NCBI RefSeq assembly: GCF_937973075.1 | Contig: NZ_CALBWL010000005.1 | Span: 1-35,789 of the forward strand | Origin: an uncultured Campylobacter sp. | GTDB taxonomy: Bacteria; Campylobacterota; Campylobacteria; Campylobacterales; Campylobacteraceae | Length of the DNA: 35,789 nt | Direction of reading: 5' to 3' | Shown: positions 9,043 to 17,394 of the stretch, piece after piece | Position numbering within the stretch: the stretch's first letter is position 1 | Layout: each line of letters opens with the position of its first letter | Notes under the pieces: model-generated | The model's database searches: none | Seen by the model: the letters and a program-made list of their open reading frames with translations, nothing else | Told to the model about the DNA's origin: nothing | Position numbers and translations under genes: made by a program

Positions 9043-9048
9043 ATTTTA
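9043..9048 (-). promoter_or_regulatory. Putative -10 box for the fabZ-carB operon
   Basis: On the minus strand the sequence TTTGATAAAATTG lies just upstream of fabZ, giving a TAAAAT -10 hexamer with a T-rich, TG-like extension, as in campylobacter housekeeping promoters. It directly abuts the 3' end of queH. No clear -35 is expected in this genus. Confidence 0.45.
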
Positions 9049-10182
9049 TCAAATTCTTACTAAAATTTCCCTAACGTCTAAAAATATGCGTGAGAGCCCG
9101 TAAATTTGAACTTTGGCGGCTCTTATCTCGTCCGTGACGATGATCGGTGAGAGCGAACCCGCAGCGCACAGGGCGGCGCGAGCTTTATTTTGGAGCGCTA
9201 GGCTCGGCGGGTTTTTTAGCATTTCGGATACGCTTTTGAAATTTGATCTTGAAATTTCGTTAAATTTCGCCAGGCTTAAAATTTTAATCTCGCCCTTATC
9301 GCTGCAAAAAATTTCGCACTCCCGCTCTATGCTAAACTTCACGTTTTCGCGCGTAAAATGCGAGCCAAATAGCACAAACGAGGGCACTACACACCCGTCA
9401 AATTTAATCCATGCGCGCAGCAGGCGGTAATTTAAAAACCGATCGCGCAGCACGCTAAATTTAACTCCTTTTCTTTCGAGCGAGCAAAGCTTTTTGTAAA
9501 ATTTCAACTTCTCCTCTACCGAAGCGGGCAGGATTTGCCGATCGATAGACGACATTAGCTCGTAAATTTCGGCGTCGCAAGTTAAATTTCGCTTCAAATC
9601 CGCCGCCAAACTTCCGCCGAAATCCCGCTCGGTCTTTCGCTGATCATTCCGCTGTGCCGCGAGAGCATAGATACAGCCGCAGTAGTTTTGATGATACAGC
9701 GCATCCTTTTTCGCAAGCGCAAACTGCTCGTTCGTGCCGCCGTTTTTACGAAAATCGGGCGCGATAAACTCTAGCCCGTAGCGCTCGCAAATGCGCTGCA
9801 GCGAGCCGCAAAGCTGAGCGTGCGATTTTTTGGGGCTCATAAGAAGAGTCGTAGTGATTTTGCGCTCGCCTAGACTTAGCGCGAGCTCGGCCGTTTTTTG
9901 CATGCGAAAATCAAAGCAAAACTCGCAGCGCGCACCCTTTTCGGGCTCGTTTTCAAGCCCGCGCGCACCCTGTAGCCAGCCCTGAAAATCATACTCGCCC
10001 GGGATAAATTTAATCCCCAAATTCTCGCAAACCCGCTTTGCGTCGTGCATTCTAAGAACATATTCGCCGTAAGGGTGGATGTTTGGATCGTAGAAATAGC
10101 CTATTAGCGGCTCTTGCGCAAGCTCTTTTAAGCGGAGTAAAAAATAATCGCAATCGACCGAACAGCAGATGTGAACCAGCAA
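9049..10182 (-). CDS. queH: Epoxyqueuosine reductase QueH
   Basis: 377 residues. QueH reduces epoxyqueuosine to queuosine in tRNAs with GUN anticodons and is the non-cobalamin alternative to QueG. The family cysteines are visible: HICCSVD near the N-terminus (C6, C7), ARCEFCFDFR about residue 85, and YHQNYCGC around residue 165. These match the metal/iron-sulfur ligands of the family. The C-terminal half (about 190-377) is an extension beyond the core domain with no motif I recognise. The start is a TTG at 10182, preceded by AAAGGG, and gives the typical MLVHICCSVD beginning. It diverges from the DUF748 gene. Confidence 0.88.
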   Translation of the reverse strand: MLVHICCSVDCDYFLLRLKELAQEPLIGYFYDPNIHPYGEYVLRMHDAKRVCENLGIKFIPGEYDFQGWLQGARGLENEPEKGARCEFCFDFRMQKTAELALSLGERKITTTLLMSPKKSHAQLCGSLQRICERYGLEFIAPDFRKNGGTNEQFALAKKDALYHQNYCGCIYALAAQRNDQRKTERDFGGSLAADLKRNLTCDAEIYELMSSIDRQILPASVEEKLKFYKKLCSLERKGVKFSVLRDRFLNYRLLRAWIKFDGCVVPSFVLFGSHFTRENVKFSIERECEIFCSDKGEIKILSLAKFNEISRSNFKSVSEMLKNPPSLALQNKARAALCAAGSLSPIIVTDEIRAAKVQIYGLSRIFLDVREILVRI

Positions 10183-10211
10183 ATTTTAACCCTTTGCACG
10201 AAATTTTTGGA

Positions 10212-10217
10212 TATAAT
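10212..10217 (+). promoter_or_regulatory. Putative promoter -10 box (TATAAT) for the DUF748 gene
   Basis: TTTTTGGATATAATTTT is an excellent match to the extended -10 promoter of Campylobacter. It lies 30 bases before the ATG at 10248. Its position also argues that the in-frame start at 10083, inside queH, is not the real one. Confidence 0.7.
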
Positions 10218-10247
10218 TTTACGCTATCAAAATTAATGAGCGGAAAA

Positions 10248-13200
10248 ATGAAAAATTTTTTTATGAAACACTGGCGTAAGTTTGCTTTCGGCGTAGGTGG
10301 ATTTGCGCTGTTTTACGTGCTTGCGGGCTTTTTCGGCGTGCCGCTTTTTATCGAAAAGGCGCTGCCTAAAATTTTAGAAGGCAGAGCAAGCTTTAGCGTG
10401 CAGGATGCTAAATTTAACCCCTTTACCTACGAGCTAAACGTCACAAAGCCGGAGCTTAGCACCTTTAAGCCGCTGTTTAGCGCCGATGAGATAAATTTAA
10501 AAATCGGTTTTTCAAAGCTTTTTAAAAAGACTCTCGCGGTAGAAATTTTGCACCTAAAATCGCCTAAATTCCACGTCGAGCGCGAGCAAAACGGCACCTT
10601 CAATTTCGAGCCGCTAATTTCGGAGCAAAAGAGCGAAAGCAAGGATGAAAACTCGAGCTTCAACGTCACGCTGAATAATTTTAAGATCGAGCGCGGCTCT
10701 CTGGGCTACGTCGATAACTCCCTGAAAAGGCCGTTTTCGCTCATCTCGACCGAGCTAAATTATGAGATCAACGGCTTAAGCTTAAAAGACGAAACGATCG
10801 GCGAGCACGATCTAAGCGCGGTTTCGCGCACATACGACTCGCTGAGCTTCGATGGAGCCATCGATCTGGCGCCGCTGCGCTTGCACGGCAAAATAGATCT
10901 TAAACGGCTGAAAATCGATCCGTTTTGGCTATCATACCTCGATCCTAGCGGCGTGCGGCTTAAGAACGGCTTTCTTTCCGCTACGCTGAATTACCGATTG
11001 AGCCTTGATGAAAATATAAAATTTGCGCTTGAAAACTCAAAGCTCGAGCTTGAGAGCTTAGAAATTTTGCAAGATCAAAGCTTAATTTCTCTAGGCTCTC
11101 TAAAAATCCCGAGCTTTAGCCTAAATACGGATGTTTCGGATGAAATTTCAGGCGCAGTAGCGATCCCGCAAGTGCTAGTTTCGGACGCAAAATACGATAT
11201 GAACGAAACTAAAATTTCCACGGGCTTTGAGGGGGCACAGGTCGCGGATTTTGCGCTGGATTTTAATAAAACGGGCTCGAACTTGCGGCTAAACTCCGCC
11301 GTAAAAAGCGTAGATCTAAACCGCTCAAGCTTTGCAAACCAGCTAATTTCGGTCGTCTCAAACGATACTAAAATCACGGAAAATTTCTTAAAATTTAACG
11401 CCGAAGGTAACGATACAGCCCTTCATACGGGCTTTGGCGCCTTTAATATCGCAGATACGCAGATTACGCTAGCGCGCAGCGATAAAATTTCACTCGCCGC
11501 AACCGAGCTGGGCGCGTTTAACTACGACAAAGAGGGCGCGCAAAACGGCGCAAGTCTGAAGTTTGCTAAAATTTCAAACTCCAAAATCGCAAATAAAAAC
11601 GGAATTTTTAGCGGATTTGAAAGCTTCGGCGTGCAGGAAGTGAAATTTAACGTCGCGGATCTAAATCTGGGCGTGGATAAAATTTTGCTAAACGCGCCGT
11701 TTTTCAACTCGGAAGTGGGCGTTAACGGCGCCAAAAGCATAAACGATCTGGCGATCTTAAGCGCAATCTCTAAAGATCACGCGAGCTTTAAAAAAACGGC
11801 GAGCGCGGGCGACACAAACCCGGCGGATGTAAACTCTACGGCAAGCGGCGCAAATTCGGATTCTAAAAAGCCCGCCAAACGCCCCGCTTTAAAATTTAAG
11901 ATCGGCGAGGCCTCCGTAACGGGCGCAAAGGCTAAGATCGGCGAGAGCTTTATCGTTAAAAACAACGTGCACGAGATCAAGGATTTTAGCGCCACGCTAA
12001 GCGGGCTAAGCTCGAATTTCGCCGAGCCCTTCGGCATCAAAGCAAATCTCATCACCGACGAGATCACGGCTAACGCGGACGGCAAGGCTAGCATCGCGCC
12101 ACTTAACGTAGGCGTGAGCTTCAGCCTAAATGCGCCGAACTTGGGCGTCTTTAACAAATATGCGGCAGAATTTATCGCAGGCTCCATCGCCGGCGAGCTC
12201 GCTACGCAAGGGCAGCTGAAGCTTTCAAACGCCTTCTCGCTCGAAGCAAAGCTATCGGGCAAGGGCTTGGCGCTAAGCTCGGGCAGGGATAAAATTTTCT
12301 CCCTCGCGTCGCTGAATGTCGCGCAAATCGCGCTAAGCCCAAACTCTCTCACGCTAAACAAGATCGCTCTTGGCTCGCCTGCGGCAAATATCTCGTTAAA
12401 TAAAGACAGGCGTTTAAATTTGCTCTCGCTGATAAAGCCCGCCGCGCAGGCAAAACAGGCCGCAAAGCCGGCGGAGGCGGCGCCTAGAAGATCCGCAAAA
12501 AGCGCGTCAAACTTTGCATGGAGCGTAAAAAATATCTCGCTTAGCGGCGGAAGTTTAAATTTTACCGACGAGAGCATGGCGGCGCCCTTTAAACTGCGCA
12601 TCAGCGATATGAAAGCAAGCATCAGCGAGATCAGCCCGAAGCGAGCTGCGGATATCAAATTTAGCTCGCTCGTAAGCGGAAGTGGGCTGGCAAGCATCAC
12701 GGCGCGCGCCTATCCGCTGGATTTTAAACGCAAAAGCGATATAAACGTCGTTTTAAAGGAGATTCCGCTTGCGCCCGCATCGCCCTATACCGCCAAATAT
12801 ATCGGCAATGAAATCGCAGGCGGCAAGTTAAATTTAAAACTTGTCTACAAAATCGATGACGGTAAGCTGAATGCAAGCAACGATCTAAATTTGGACCGCT
12901 TCGAGCTTGGCAAAGAGGTAGCGAGCAAGGATGCGCTGAGCCTTCCGATCGGGCTAGCGGTATCGATCCTAAAGGACAGCGACGATCAGATCGATATTAA
13001 CCTGCCTCTAAGCGGAACGCTGAGCGATCCGAAATTTAGCTACGGCGCGCTCGTTTGGGGCGCAATCAAAAAGCTGCTCTCGGACATCGTGCTAAGTCCG
13101 TTTAGATTTATGGGAAAGATCGCAGGCGTGGATACGAAAAAGCTGGAAAGTATCGATTTTGAGGCGGCAAGCAGCGAAATTTTAATCAGTGAAAGCTCTA

Positions 13201-13610
13201 AAATCGATGATTTAGCCAAGGTCGCAAAAGCTAAGCCCGATCTTAAGATCATTCTAAACTCTGCGTATAACGAAAAGCTCGATACTCACGAGTTCCAAAG
13301 GCGTTCGCTGCAAAACACCCTCACGCTGATGTCCAATAAACAAGGGCTCTCCACGGATGAAGCCATAGCGGTGCTTAAGATCAAATACGGCATCAAAGCT
13401 AGCGGCGATGAGGCGATGGAGGAGCTGATAAGCGCGCAGAAATTTACCCGCTCCCGTCTTGATGAGTTAGCCCTTGCTAGGGCTGCCGCCGTGCAATCGG
13501 CACTCGTGCAGCGCGGCGTAAGCGCCTCTCGTATAGAGATCGAAAACCCGAGCGAAGCGGAGCTTAAACAAAACAGCTTCATCCCGCTAAGTCTTGGCGT
13601 AGAGAGGTAG
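10248..13610 (+). CDS. Large DUF748/AsmA-like envelope protein
   Basis: About 1120 residues from the chosen ATG. An upstream in-frame ATG at 10083 is rejected because it would lie inside queH and before the TATAAT box. There is one N-terminal membrane segment (about residues 12-35, FAFGVGGFALFYVLAGFFGVP). A long beta-rich periplasmic body follows, with AsmA-like features (LKIDPFWLSYLDPSGVRLKNG, KLSGKGLALSSG) and a DUF748-type region (SGTLSDPKFSYGALVW). The last 150 residues resemble an OmpA-like fold (KPDLKIILNSAYNE...LALARAAAVQSALVQRGVS), as in other DUF748 proteins. AsmA-type proteins are thought to bridge inner and outer membranes and move phospholipids; that role here is inference. A stretch around residues 735-755 (KPAAQAKQAAKPAEAA) looks like a flexible linker. 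Confidence 0.82.
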   Translation: MKNFFMKHWRKFAFGVGGFALFYVLAGFFGVPLFIEKALPKILEGRASFSVQDAKFNPFTYELNVTKPELSTFKPLFSADEINLKIGFSKLFKKTLAVEILHLKSPKFHVEREQNGTFNFEPLISEQKSESKDENSSFNVTLNNFKIERGSLGYVDNSLKRPFSLISTELNYEINGLSLKDETIGEHDLSAVSRTYDSLSFDGAIDLAPLRLHGKIDLKRLKIDPFWLSYLDPSGVRLKNGFLSATLNYRLSLDENIKFALENSKLELESLEILQDQSLISLGSLKIPSFSLNTDVSDEISGAVAIPQVLVSDAKYDMNETKISTGFEGAQVADFALDFNKTGSNLRLNSAVKSVDLNRSSFANQLISVVSNDTKITENFLKFNAEGNDTALHTGFGAFNIADTQITLARSDKISLAATELGAFNYDKEGAQNGASLKFAKISNSKIANKNGIFSGFESFGVQEVKFNVADLNLGVDKILLNAPFFNSEVGVNGAKSINDLAILSAISKDHASFKKTASAGDTNPADVNSTASGANSDSKKPAKRPALKFKIGEASVTGAKAKIGESFIVKNNVHEIKDFSATLSGLSSNFAEPFGIKANLITDEITANADGKASIAPLNVGVSFSLNAPNLGVFNKYAAEFIAGSIAGELATQGQLKLSNAFSLEAKLSGKGLALSSGRDKIFSLASLNVAQIALSPNSLTLNKIALGSPAANISLNKDRRLNLLSLIKPAAQAKQAAKPAEAAPRRSAKSASNFAWSVKNISLSGGSLNFTDESMAAPFKLRISDMKASISEISPKRAADIKFSSLVSGSGLASITARAYPLDFKRKSDINVVLKEIPLAPASPYTAKYIGNEIAGGKLNLKLVYKIDDGKLNASNDLNLDRFELGKEVASKDALSLPIGLAVSILKDSDDQIDINLPLSGTLSDPKFSYGALVWGAIKKLLSDIVLSPFRFMGKIAGVDTKKLESIDFEAASSEILISESSKIDDLAKVAKAKPDLKIILNSAYNEKLDTHEFQRRSLQNTLTLMSNKQGLSTDEAIAVLKIKYGIKASGDEAMEELISAQKFTRSRLDELALARAAAVQSALVQRGVSASRIEIENPSEAELKQNSFIPLSLGVER

Positions 13611-13627
13611 TGTAAGCAAAATTTGGC

Positions 13628-13633
13628 TATACT
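13628..13633 (+). promoter_or_regulatory. Putative -10 box for dapB
   Basis: TTTGGCTATACT gives a TATACT hexamer with the extended T-rich context, 28 bases before the dapB ATG and just past the stop of the DUF748 gene. Confidence 0.5.
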
Positions 13634-13660
13634 AAGCGGACTAAATTTAAAGGATGAGCG

Positions 13661-14422
13661 ATGATAAATATAGGAATTCACGGCGGAAGCGGCAAAATGG
13701 GCACGATGATCTACGAATGCCTGAAAAATTTCGATCAGGCACGAGCAAGCGTGATCTACACGATCGCGCCGCTTGATTATACGCCGAGCTGCGCCGCAAG
13801 CCGCAGCTACGACGAGCTTTTTAGCGGCTGCGATGTCGTGATAGACTTCACGATCCGAGACGGCGCAATAAGCTTAATGAAATTTGCGCTTTCGCACCCA
13901 AAGCCGCTTTGCATCGGTACGACGGCTCTGGGCGATGAGGGCGAGCGGCTACTGCGCGAATGCGGCGCGAAGATGCCCGTGCTGCACGCTACGAATATGA
14001 GTCTGGGCGTCGCGGTGCTAAACAAGCTCGTAGCGCTTGCCAGCAGGAGTTTGCGCGATTTTGACTGCGAAATTTTAGAGATGCACCACCGCCACAAAAA
14101 AGACGCCCCGAGCGGCACGGCGATGAGCCTTGCGGAAAGTGCCGCAAGCGCGCGCGGGCTAAGCTTGAAAGACGTGCGCGTAAGCGGTCGCGACGGACTT
14201 ATCGGCGAGCGGGGCAAGGACGAGATCGCCGTGATGTCGCTACGCGGCGGCGATATAGTCGGGCGCCACACTGTGGGATTTTACGGCGATGGCGAGTTCA
14301 TCGAGCTAAATCATACGGCGACTTCGCGCGCGACCTTTGCCAGAGGCGCGATAAAGGCAGCGGTATGGCTTGCGTCCCAAAATAGCGGGCTTTACGGCAT
14401 CGACGACTGCTTAGGAATCTAG
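13661..14422 (+). CDS. dapB: 4-hydroxy-tetrahydrodipicolinate reductase
   Basis: 253 residues, slightly shorter than the E. coli enzyme. It reduces the dihydrodipicolinate precursor with NAD(P)H on the way to meso-diaminopimelate and lysine. The N-terminal nucleotide-binding motif GIHGGSGKMG (residues 4-13) is present. So is the substrate/catalytic segment EMHHRHKKDAPSGTA (about 144-158), with the family's histidine pair and the lysine. GGDIVGRHTVGFYGDGE near the C-terminus is also typical. AAAGGA precedes the ATG. The product feeds MurE, encoded at 27265 in this window. dapB next to purF is a conserved campylobacter order, interrupted here by a fragment. Confidence 0.95.
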   Translation: MINIGIHGGSGKMGTMIYECLKNFDQARASVIYTIAPLDYTPSCAASRSYDELFSGCDVVIDFTIRDGAISLMKFALSHPKPLCIGTTALGDEGERLLRECGAKMPVLHATNMSLGVAVLNKLVALASRSLRDFDCEILEMHHRHKKDAPSGTAMSLAESAASARGLSLKDVRVSGRDGLIGERGKDEIAVMSLRGGDIVGRHTVGFYGDGEFIELNHTATSRATFARGAIKAAVWLASQNSGLYGIDDCLGI

Positions 14423-14450
14423 CGTTTGCGGCTAAATTTAAGAGGAAAAA

Positions 14451-14642
14451 ATGCTAACCAAAGATGAAATTTTAAATTTTTTGCGCGAGCTAAAACCCGA
14501 GCTTGAAAGCTTTGGAATTTGCAAAGTCGGGCTATTCGGCAGCTACGCCAAAGGTAGAGCAAATATCGCCGAGGGGTTTAAAATTTCAGCCGATATGTTA
14601 GATAAAGCGCCGGCAAAATGCCGGATGGCAAGCCGTCAATGA
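14451..14642 (+). pseudogene. Truncated MNT-type nucleotidyltransferase remnant
   Basis: 63 residues with a ribosome-binding site (AGAGGA). The first 40 residues match the start of minimal nucleotidyltransferases of MntA/HEPN-MNT type: a helix (MLTKDEILNFLRELK) then VGLFGSYAKGRA, the GSxAxG signature. The family motif that should follow, SDIDL/SDxD with the catalytic aspartates, is absent; the frame runs into unrelated residues and stops. A small open frame continues in another phase to about 14685 (MIKQNIDKFLKNKI). The most likely reading is an internally deleted antitoxin/nucleotidyltransferase gene dropped between dapB and purF. A functional short peptide is less likely. Confidence 0.65.
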
Positions 14643-14694
14643 TAAAACAAAATATAGATAAATTTCTAAAAAATAAAATTTAAGAGGTTAGAAA

Positions 14695-16041
14695 ATGTGC
14701 GCAATCGTGGGAGTCATAAATTCCGAAGGTGCGGCTAAAACCGCGTATTACGGGCTTTTTGCCATGCAGCACCGCGGCCAGGAGGCAAGCGGCATCAGCT
14801 CGAGCTTCAACCATCACATCAAAACGATCAAAGCCACGGGGCTCGTGACGGAGGTTTTTAGCCCCGCAAGCTTTGAAATTTTAAAGGGCAACATCGCGAT
14901 CGGCCACAACCGCTACGGCACCGCGGGCGCAGACAGTCTAAAGGACGCACAGCCCGTTGCGGGCAACTACGCTCTTGGGGAGATCTCTATCGTTCATAAC
15001 GGAAATTTGATCAATAAAGACGAAATCCGCCACAAGCTCGTAAGCGAGGGGGCGATCTTTCAGTCCGGCATGGACACCGAAAACATACTGCACCTCATCG
15101 CCCGTAGCAAGCAGGAGCATCTAAAAGACCGCATCGTCGGAGCTCTGAATCAGTGCGTGGGCGCGTATTCGCTTCTGATCCTAAGCCGCTCGAAGATGTT
15201 TGCCGTGCGCGATCGCTACGGCGTGCGTCCGCTCAGCATCGGCAGGCTTAAAGACGGCGGCTACATCGTCGCGAGCGAGACCTGCGCGTTTGATCTCGTA
15301 GGAGCCGAGTTCATCCGCGACGTGAAGCCCGGCGAGATGGTGATCTTCGAAGAGGGCAAGGATGAGTTTAGCTCGGTTCAAATTTTAAAAGCCGCGGAGG
15401 CTAGAATTTGTGCGTTTGAATACATCTACTTCGCGCGCCCAGACAGCGTCGTAGAGGGCAAAAACGTATACGAGGTCAGAAAAAAGCTGGGCGCGGCGCT
15501 CGCGCGAAAATGCGGGGGTTTAAAAGCTGATTTCGTCGTGCCCGTGCCCGATAGCGGCGTGCCGGCGGCGCTAGGTTTCGCGCAAGAGAGCAAAATCCCC
15601 TTTGAGATGGCAATCGTGCGCAACCACTACATCGGCCGCACTTTCATCGAGCCGACGCAAGAGGTGCGAAATTTAAAGGTCAAACTCAAGTTAAATCCGA
15701 TCGGCGCGGCACTGCACGGCAAGAGCGTCGCGGTGATCGACGACAGCATCGTGCGCGGCACCACGAGCAAAAAGATCGTCGAGCTTCTGCGCCATGCGGG
15801 CGCAGCGCACGTGCATATGTGCATCGCAAGCCCCGAGCTAAAGTATCCCGAGCGCTACGGTATCGACACGCCGAGCGTGCGCGAGCTGATCGCCGCGAAT
15901 ATGAGCACGGATGAAATTTGCAAATTTATAGGTGCCGACAGCCTCACGTTTCTTAGCGTGCCTGAGCTCGTAGAGGCGCTTGGGGGCGAGCGCAAGTACT
16001 CGCTCGTAAGCTTCGACGGCGATTATTTCATCAAAGATTAG
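14695..16041 (+). CDS. purF: Amidophosphoribosyltransferase
   Basis: 448 residues. PurF makes phosphoribosylamine from PRPP and glutamine, the first committed step of purine synthesis. It starts MCAIVGVI, so Cys2 becomes the N-terminal nucleophile of the glutaminase domain after methionine removal; there is no propeptide. Glutaminase motifs AMQHRGQEASG and GHNRYGTAG follow. The C-terminal PRTase domain carries VAVIDDSIVRGTTSKKIV, the PRPP-binding loop, around residue 345. AAGAGG precedes the ATG. It may be cotranscribed with dapB through the fragment between them. Confidence 0.97.
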   Translation: MCAIVGVINSEGAAKTAYYGLFAMQHRGQEASGISSSFNHHIKTIKATGLVTEVFSPASFEILKGNIAIGHNRYGTAGADSLKDAQPVAGNYALGEISIVHNGNLINKDEIRHKLVSEGAIFQSGMDTENILHLIARSKQEHLKDRIVGALNQCVGAYSLLILSRSKMFAVRDRYGVRPLSIGRLKDGGYIVASETCAFDLVGAEFIRDVKPGEMVIFEEGKDEFSSVQILKAAEARICAFEYIYFARPDSVVEGKNVYEVRKKLGAALARKCGGLKADFVVPVPDSGVPAALGFAQESKIPFEMAIVRNHYIGRTFIEPTQEVRNLKVKLKLNPIGAALHGKSVAVIDDSIVRGTTSKKIVELLRHAGAAHVHMCIASPELKYPERYGIDTPSVRELIAANMSTDEICKFIGADSLTFLSVPELVEALGGERKYSLVSFDGDYFIKD

Positions 16042-16061
16042 CAAATTTAAAGGAGCAAACT

Positions 16062-16418
16062 ATGACAAAATTTAAGATTAAGCGCGTCTATGAGAGCGCG
16101 GAGGAAGAGGATGGTTTTCGCGTGCTTTGCGATAGGCTGTGGCCGCGCGGCGTAAAAAAAGACGCGCTGGAGCTTGATATGTGGGCAAAAGACATAACGC
16201 CTAGCACCGAAATACGTAAGCTTTTCGCGCATAAGCCTGAGAATTTCGCCCATTTTAAGGAGCTTTACTTAGCTGAGCTTGAGCAAAATCCCGCCGTAGC
16301 TGAATTTTTAAAAAAGGTTAAAAACGAGCCGGTCGTCACATTGCTATACGCTGCGAAAGACGAGCACTGCAACCACGCGATGATTCTGCGCGATTTTCTG
16401 CAAAGCAAGGTGCGCTGA
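16062..16418 (+). CDS. DUF488 family protein (YeaO-like)
   Basis: 118 residues. The YeaO-type DUF488 signature is clear: IKRVYE near the start, then RVLCDRLWPRGVKK (about residues 22-35) and WAKDITPS. LLYAAKDEHCNHAMIL at the C-terminus has the conserved Cys-Asn-His. The family's reaction is not established; it is a small cytoplasmic domain. The gene lies 20 bases after purF with AAAGGAG before the ATG, so it probably shares the purF transcript. Confidence 0.85.
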   Translation: MTKFKIKRVYESAEEEDGFRVLCDRLWPRGVKKDALELDMWAKDITPSTEIRKLFAHKPENFAHFKELYLAELEQNPAVAEFLKKVKNEPVVTLLYAAKDEHCNHAMILRDFLQSKVR

Positions 16419-16440
16419 AATTTTGCGCTCAAAGCGCACC
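16409..16440 (+). terminator. Hairpin at the end of the purF/DUF488 transcript
   Basis: GGTGCGCT and AGCGCACC form an 8-bp GC-rich stem overlapping the stop codon of the DUF488 gene, with a 16-base loop. No clean T-run follows, so termination is plausible but not proven. Confidence 0.4.
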
Positions 16441-16890
16441 GCTCGCCATAATTTTAAAGCAAATGTAAAATCGCCTCGCTCACCAAAATCCACTCATAAA
16501 ACCGATACGCGAGGCATAGAATTCAGTGAACAAGGCTTAAGCGGAGTGCTTTTAAAACCTTACCAGACGCGATTTGAGATAAATTTTCTATCCGGATGTA
16601 CACTTCGCAGATGCACAAAACAAACGCTAAATTTTGCACCAGAACTCTAAAAAACGCAGAATTTTATAAAAAGCGAACAAAATTTCAAGGAAAATAACTC
16701 GATTTAATATGCAAATTTAGAATTTCATCTATTTTTTAACGCTATTTTTCATAATGCAAGCTAGGAATTTAAAAAGTGGGCTTAATACAAATTCGCAACA
16801 AATCAAATTAATTTCTTACACGCAGCATTTTTAAATTTCATTTAAGGATTTACCGCTAACATTGCTCGTAATTTTTTACAAGGAGAAACA
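16441..16890. other. Non-coding stretch before the molbindin gene
   Basis: About 450 bases with no convincing gene. A 75-codon plus-strand frame (16423-16650) has no ribosome-binding site and no recognisable family. The second half is AT-rich and probably holds the promoter of the next gene; I see no strong -10. I recognise no molybdenum-cofactor riboswitch. Confidence 0.5.
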
Positions 16891-17316
16891 ATGGCAATCA
16901 GTGCTAGAAATCAGCTTCACGTCGTAATCAGCGACGTAAAAATAGGTGCGGTAAATTCGCTAATCACAGCTAAAACCAGAGGCGGCGACGTGCTAAAAGC
17001 AACCGTTACGGTCGATTCTGAAAAAACTTTGGATTTAAAAGCAGGCAAAGAGGCGGTATTTTTATTCAAAGCCCCGAATGTCATCATTTCAAAGGGAGAA
17101 AATGATCTTCGCTTAAGTGCTGCAAATCAACTAAAAGGCAAAATCACCGCCGTTAAAGAGGGCGCAATTAATGCTGAAATCGATGTCAGAACCGCAGGCG
17201 GCGAAAATTTAAGCGCGATCGTCACAAACAGCTCCGTTAAAAATTTGGCGCTAGCAGTCGGCGACGAAGTAACTGCGATCATAAAAGCTACTCAAATCAT
17301 CGTCGGCGTAAAATAA
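16891..17316 (+). CDS. Two-domain molybdate-binding protein (molbindin, Mop/TOBE)
   Basis: 141 residues made of two tandem Mop domains of about 68 residues each. They start SARNQLHVVISDVKIGAVNS (residue 4) and SAANQLKGKITAVKEGAINA (about residue 76); the two halves are clearly homologous. Mop domains bind molybdate or tungstate as oligomers and serve for storage or homeostasis in the cytoplasm. AAGGAG precedes the ATG. There is no ModE DNA-binding domain and no ModC ATPase domain, so it is a free-standing molbindin. No transporter or cofactor gene lies nearby. It stands alone, with its own terminator. Confidence 0.87.
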   Translation: MAISARNQLHVVISDVKIGAVNSLITAKTRGGDVLKATVTVDSEKTLDLKAGKEAVFLFKAPNVIISKGENDLRLSAANQLKGKITAVKEGAINAEIDVRTAGGENLSAIVTNSSVKNLALAVGDEVTAIIKATQIIVGVK

Positions 17317-17363
17317 TCCTGCATTGCGCGAAACGATGTGCACGCTTTAAACATCACAAAATC

Positions 17364-17394
17364 AAGGAGCGAAATTTTATAAATTCTGCTCCTT
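17364..17394 (+). terminator. Terminator-like hairpin after the molbindin gene
   Basis: AAGGAGC and GCTCCTT pair as a 7-bp stem. The inner AAATTT/AAATT segment can extend it after a small mismatch. A T/C-rich tail (CTTCTTC) follows. It lies 48 bases past the stop. Confidence 0.6.

Noticed and set aside
11777..12700. 307-codon minus-strand frame inside the DUF748 gene
   Set aside because: It is antisense to a convincing long gene and has a low-complexity Ala/Leu/Ser/Phe composition typical of a shadow frame.
16423..16650. 75-codon plus-strand frame after the DUF488 gene
   Set aside because: No ribosome-binding site, no family, and its first codons overlap the loop of a terminator-like hairpin.
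16441..16890. Molybdenum cofactor riboswitch upstream of the molbindin gene
   Set aside because: No conserved riboswitch-like structure could be recognised; the spacer is simply AT-rich.
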